Shown: piece by piece, positions 5,741 through 7,188 of the stretch | Numbering within the stretch: position 1 is the first letter of the stretch | Layout of the letters: every line of letters starts with the position of its first letter | Made by a program: the position numbers and the translations under genes | Assembly (NCBI GenBank): GCA_964402115.1 | Contig: CAYOBW010000341.1 | Location: forward strand, 1 to 7,188 | Source: CAYOBW01 sp964402115 | Lineage (GTDB): Bacteria; Verrucomicrobiota; Kiritimatiellia; UBA8416; CAYOBW01 | Reading direction: 5' to 3' | Length of the DNA stretch: 7,188 nucleotides | The notes under the pieces: model-generated | What the model was told of the DNA's origin: nothing | The model's database searches: none | The model's input: only the letters and a program-made list of their open reading frames with translations

Positions 5741-7024
5741 TCAGGGCTTCAGGGCCGTCTTGATGGTGGCGAGGTCCACGCCCAGTGCCTGTTTCGCGAC
5801 GGCGTCGAGTGCGCTCTCGGGCCCCTGGATGTGCAGCGTGCGCTGCCGGTGGGTCAGGCTTTCGCCGGGCTTGAGTGCGGCCGCGGGCGAGGAGGTCTCC
5901 ACCTCGTAGAAAGGCCCCAGCGGCGCCTGCCCGGGCGCCGGCGAGCCGTCGTTGTAAGCGTTGATCGCGTCGCCGGCGTAAGGTTGCGCCTGGAACTCCC
6001 ACATGGAGTTCACGTAAGGACGCTCGCCATCCGGCTGGTTGTACGTCACGAGGGTCAGAACCTTGCCGTTGGCGTCGTAGCTACCGGCCAGGCCCTTGGA
6101 GCGGCGGGGCGAAATGCCGATCTTGCTGCGGTGCGTACCGTCTCCGCTGAAGAACAGCACGTCGTCCTTGACCACAAGCTTGCTGGCCGGGACCTTGCCG
6201 AAGTAGGTGTCGTTCACCTTGACGCCAAGCTCCTGCTCCGGGCCGGCCTTGAACGGAATGACGACGGTGGTCGAGGGCGACGGCTTGTACATGCCCAGCA
6301 TCCAGATGGACAGAAGTCCGCTCTCTTGCGTCCAGGCGTTCGCGCCGACGTTGCTGAGTTCGTTCTGCGTCTCGTAGCCGACCGCCTGCACGTCCGCCGG
6401 CAGGGGGAACCCTGCGGCGGCGCCGGCTTCGGCGTTGTCCAGGATGCGCACCGTGCGCCGCAGGGCCACCTTGAAGACGGTGCCGGTGTTGTTGACCAGT
6501 TCCGTTTCCCGGGTGAAAACCGCCTCGCGGTCGGAGCGGCGCTCGACCTTGAAGGGCTCGGTGTCGATGGCCGGGGGTGTGTGCCACGTGGCGAACTCGA
6601 ACTTCGCTCCAGGCTTGAAGAAGATGGCGTACTGACCGCCTTCGGGCCCCAGCCAGAGGCGCTCCTCGCCGCCGAAGACATAGATGTGCTCCTCCAGTCG
6701 GCCCTTGGCTTCGTCGGGGCTCATGACACCCTTGGCAATGACCGGGTAGTTGAGCCAGCCGAAACTAGGATCGCCTGCGCCGCCCGTCGTACTGGTCATG
6801 ACCCGCCCCTGGTACTCCGGGCAGACCAGCACGCGGCTTGCACCCGCACTCAGAACGAAGGCACTGGTGTGCTTCTGCATGAACGTCACATCGGCGGTGA
6901 AGGTGCCCGGTTTGACAGGTTCCGTGCCCATGGTGGTCTCCTCTTTGTCTCGACATCCCGCCGCCCAGGCGGTTGCTCCCGCCAACACGCAGGTCATCAA
7001 GTGCCGTCCCGATATTCGTTTCAT
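5741..7024 (-). CDS. DUF6786 family lipoprotein, function unknown
   Basis: This 427-residue secreted protein starts with a basic N-terminus (MKRISGRH), a hydrophobic stretch and the lipobox-like AAGC, giving a lipidated Cys24 after signal peptidase II cleavage; Ala at -3 is weaker than the usual Leu. The mature part carries motifs I recognise from DUF6786: PEYQGRVMTST (69-79), SFGWLN (87-92) and FGGEERLWLGPEGGQ (117-131), then TWHTPPAIDTEPF. The family occurs as about 400-residue lipoproteins in Bacteroidota and PVC bacteria. The fold looks all-beta, and a carbohydrate-related role is plausible from its usual hosts but unproven; no catalytic residues can be named. ATG at 7024 is chosen because GAGAGG lies 6 bases upstream. 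ATG 7030 directly abuts that site, and the longer start at 7063 lacks one. A 71-base gap separates its stop from the response-regulator start, so read-through into the operon is possible. Confidence 0.85.
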   Translation of the reverse strand: MKRISGRHLMTCVLAGATAWAAGCRDKEETTMGTEPVKPGTFTADVTFMQKHTSAFVLSAGASRVLVCPEYQGRVMTSTTGGAGDPSFGWLNYPVIAKGVMSPDEAKGRLEEHIYVFGGEERLWLGPEGGQYAIFFKPGAKFEFATWHTPPAIDTEPFKVERRSDREAVFTRETELVNNTGTVFKVALRRTVRILDNAEAGAAAGFPLPADVQAVGYETQNELSNVGANAWTQESGLLSIWMLGMYKPSPSTTVVIPFKAGPEQELGVKVNDTYFGKVPASKLVVKDDVLFFSGDGTHRSKIGISPRRSKGLAGSYDANGKVLTLVTYNQPDGERPYVNSMWEFQAQPYAGDAINAYNDGSPAPGQAPLGPFYEVETSSPAAALKPGESLTHRQRTLHIQGPESALDAVAKQALGVDLATIKTALKP

Positions 7025-7075
7025 CGTCATCCTCTCGTGCTTGCCCCCAAGTGTGCCAGCCAAACGAACTTGAAG

Positions 7076-7104
7076 AGGGTAGCACGTTCGGGGGGTCGGA
7101 TCAA
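7076..7104 (-). promoter_or_regulatory. Weak candidate promoter for the DUF6786 lipoprotein gene
   Basis: On the minus strand TTGATC (7104-7099), a 17-base spacer and TACCCT (7081-7076) give a 4/6 and 3/6 match to sigma70 boxes. The predicted start would leave a leader of roughly 45 bases before ATG 7024. Spacing is ideal but the -10 is poor, and it would overlap the end of the possible upstream frame at 7101. Confidence 0.22.
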
Positions 7105-7188
7105 CCTAGAAAGGGTAGTAGGCTGCAGGGGTTCATGTCTGCGTCAAAGTCCGGTGCGTAAGGGAAGGAAGAAGGTGCTTTGGCGGGG
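7101..7188 (-). CDS. Possible C-terminal end of an upstream gene (partial, uncertain)
   Basis: On the minus strand the frame from the right edge is open for 28 codons to TGA at 7103-7101. It ends in YAPDFDADMNP then CSLLPFLG, which reads like protein. The other two minus frames are also open for 14 and 17 codons from the edge, so openness alone proves little. If real, its stop lies 76 bases before the lipoprotein start, and the two genes could be co-transcribed. No family can be named from so short a piece. Confidence 0.22.
   Translation of the reverse strand, partial: PAKAPSSFPYAPDFDADMNPCSLLPFLG

Overview
The window is GC-rich bacterial DNA, dense in genes. It most resembles the PVC group (Verrucomicrobiota, Kiritimatiellota or Lentisphaerota), with Planctomycetota as an alternative. 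This rests on a DUF6786-type lipoprotein, a very long filamentous-adhesin exoprotein, and response-regulator/hybrid-kinase pairs of a kind I associate with those phyla. No rRNA or marker gene is present, so the assignment is inference.

Left third (2..2941, plus strand): the 3' part of a giant repetitive exoprotein with a filamentous-hemagglutinin-like beta-helix. It opens inside tandem 411-bp (137-residue) repeats, passes into diverged beta-helix and ends in a distinct, non-repetitive C-terminal module. The start lies outside the window. A noncoding convergent gap follows (2942..3201). It holds a stretch resembling a common dispersed intergenic sequence and a strongly structured segment.

Middle (3202..5669, minus strand): a co-directional set, probably one operon. 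Transcription order is a stand-alone receiver (5669..5223), a membrane-anchored PAS-DHp-receiver protein (5191..3896) and an M50/site-2 protease-like membrane metalloprotease (3831..3202). The main anomaly of the window is here. The kinase-like protein keeps its phosphoacceptor histidine and receiver, but nearly all of the ATP-binding HATPase domain is missing, joined in frame. It cannot be a normal autokinase as read. It may be a phosphotransfer or decoy protein, a decaying gene, or an assembly artefact.

Right part (5741..7024, minus strand): a DUF6786 lipoprotein of unknown function behind a good ribosome binding site. At the right edge an open frame may be the last 28 codons of another minus-strand gene. 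No RNA genes, CRISPR array, transposase or clear intrinsic terminator were found.
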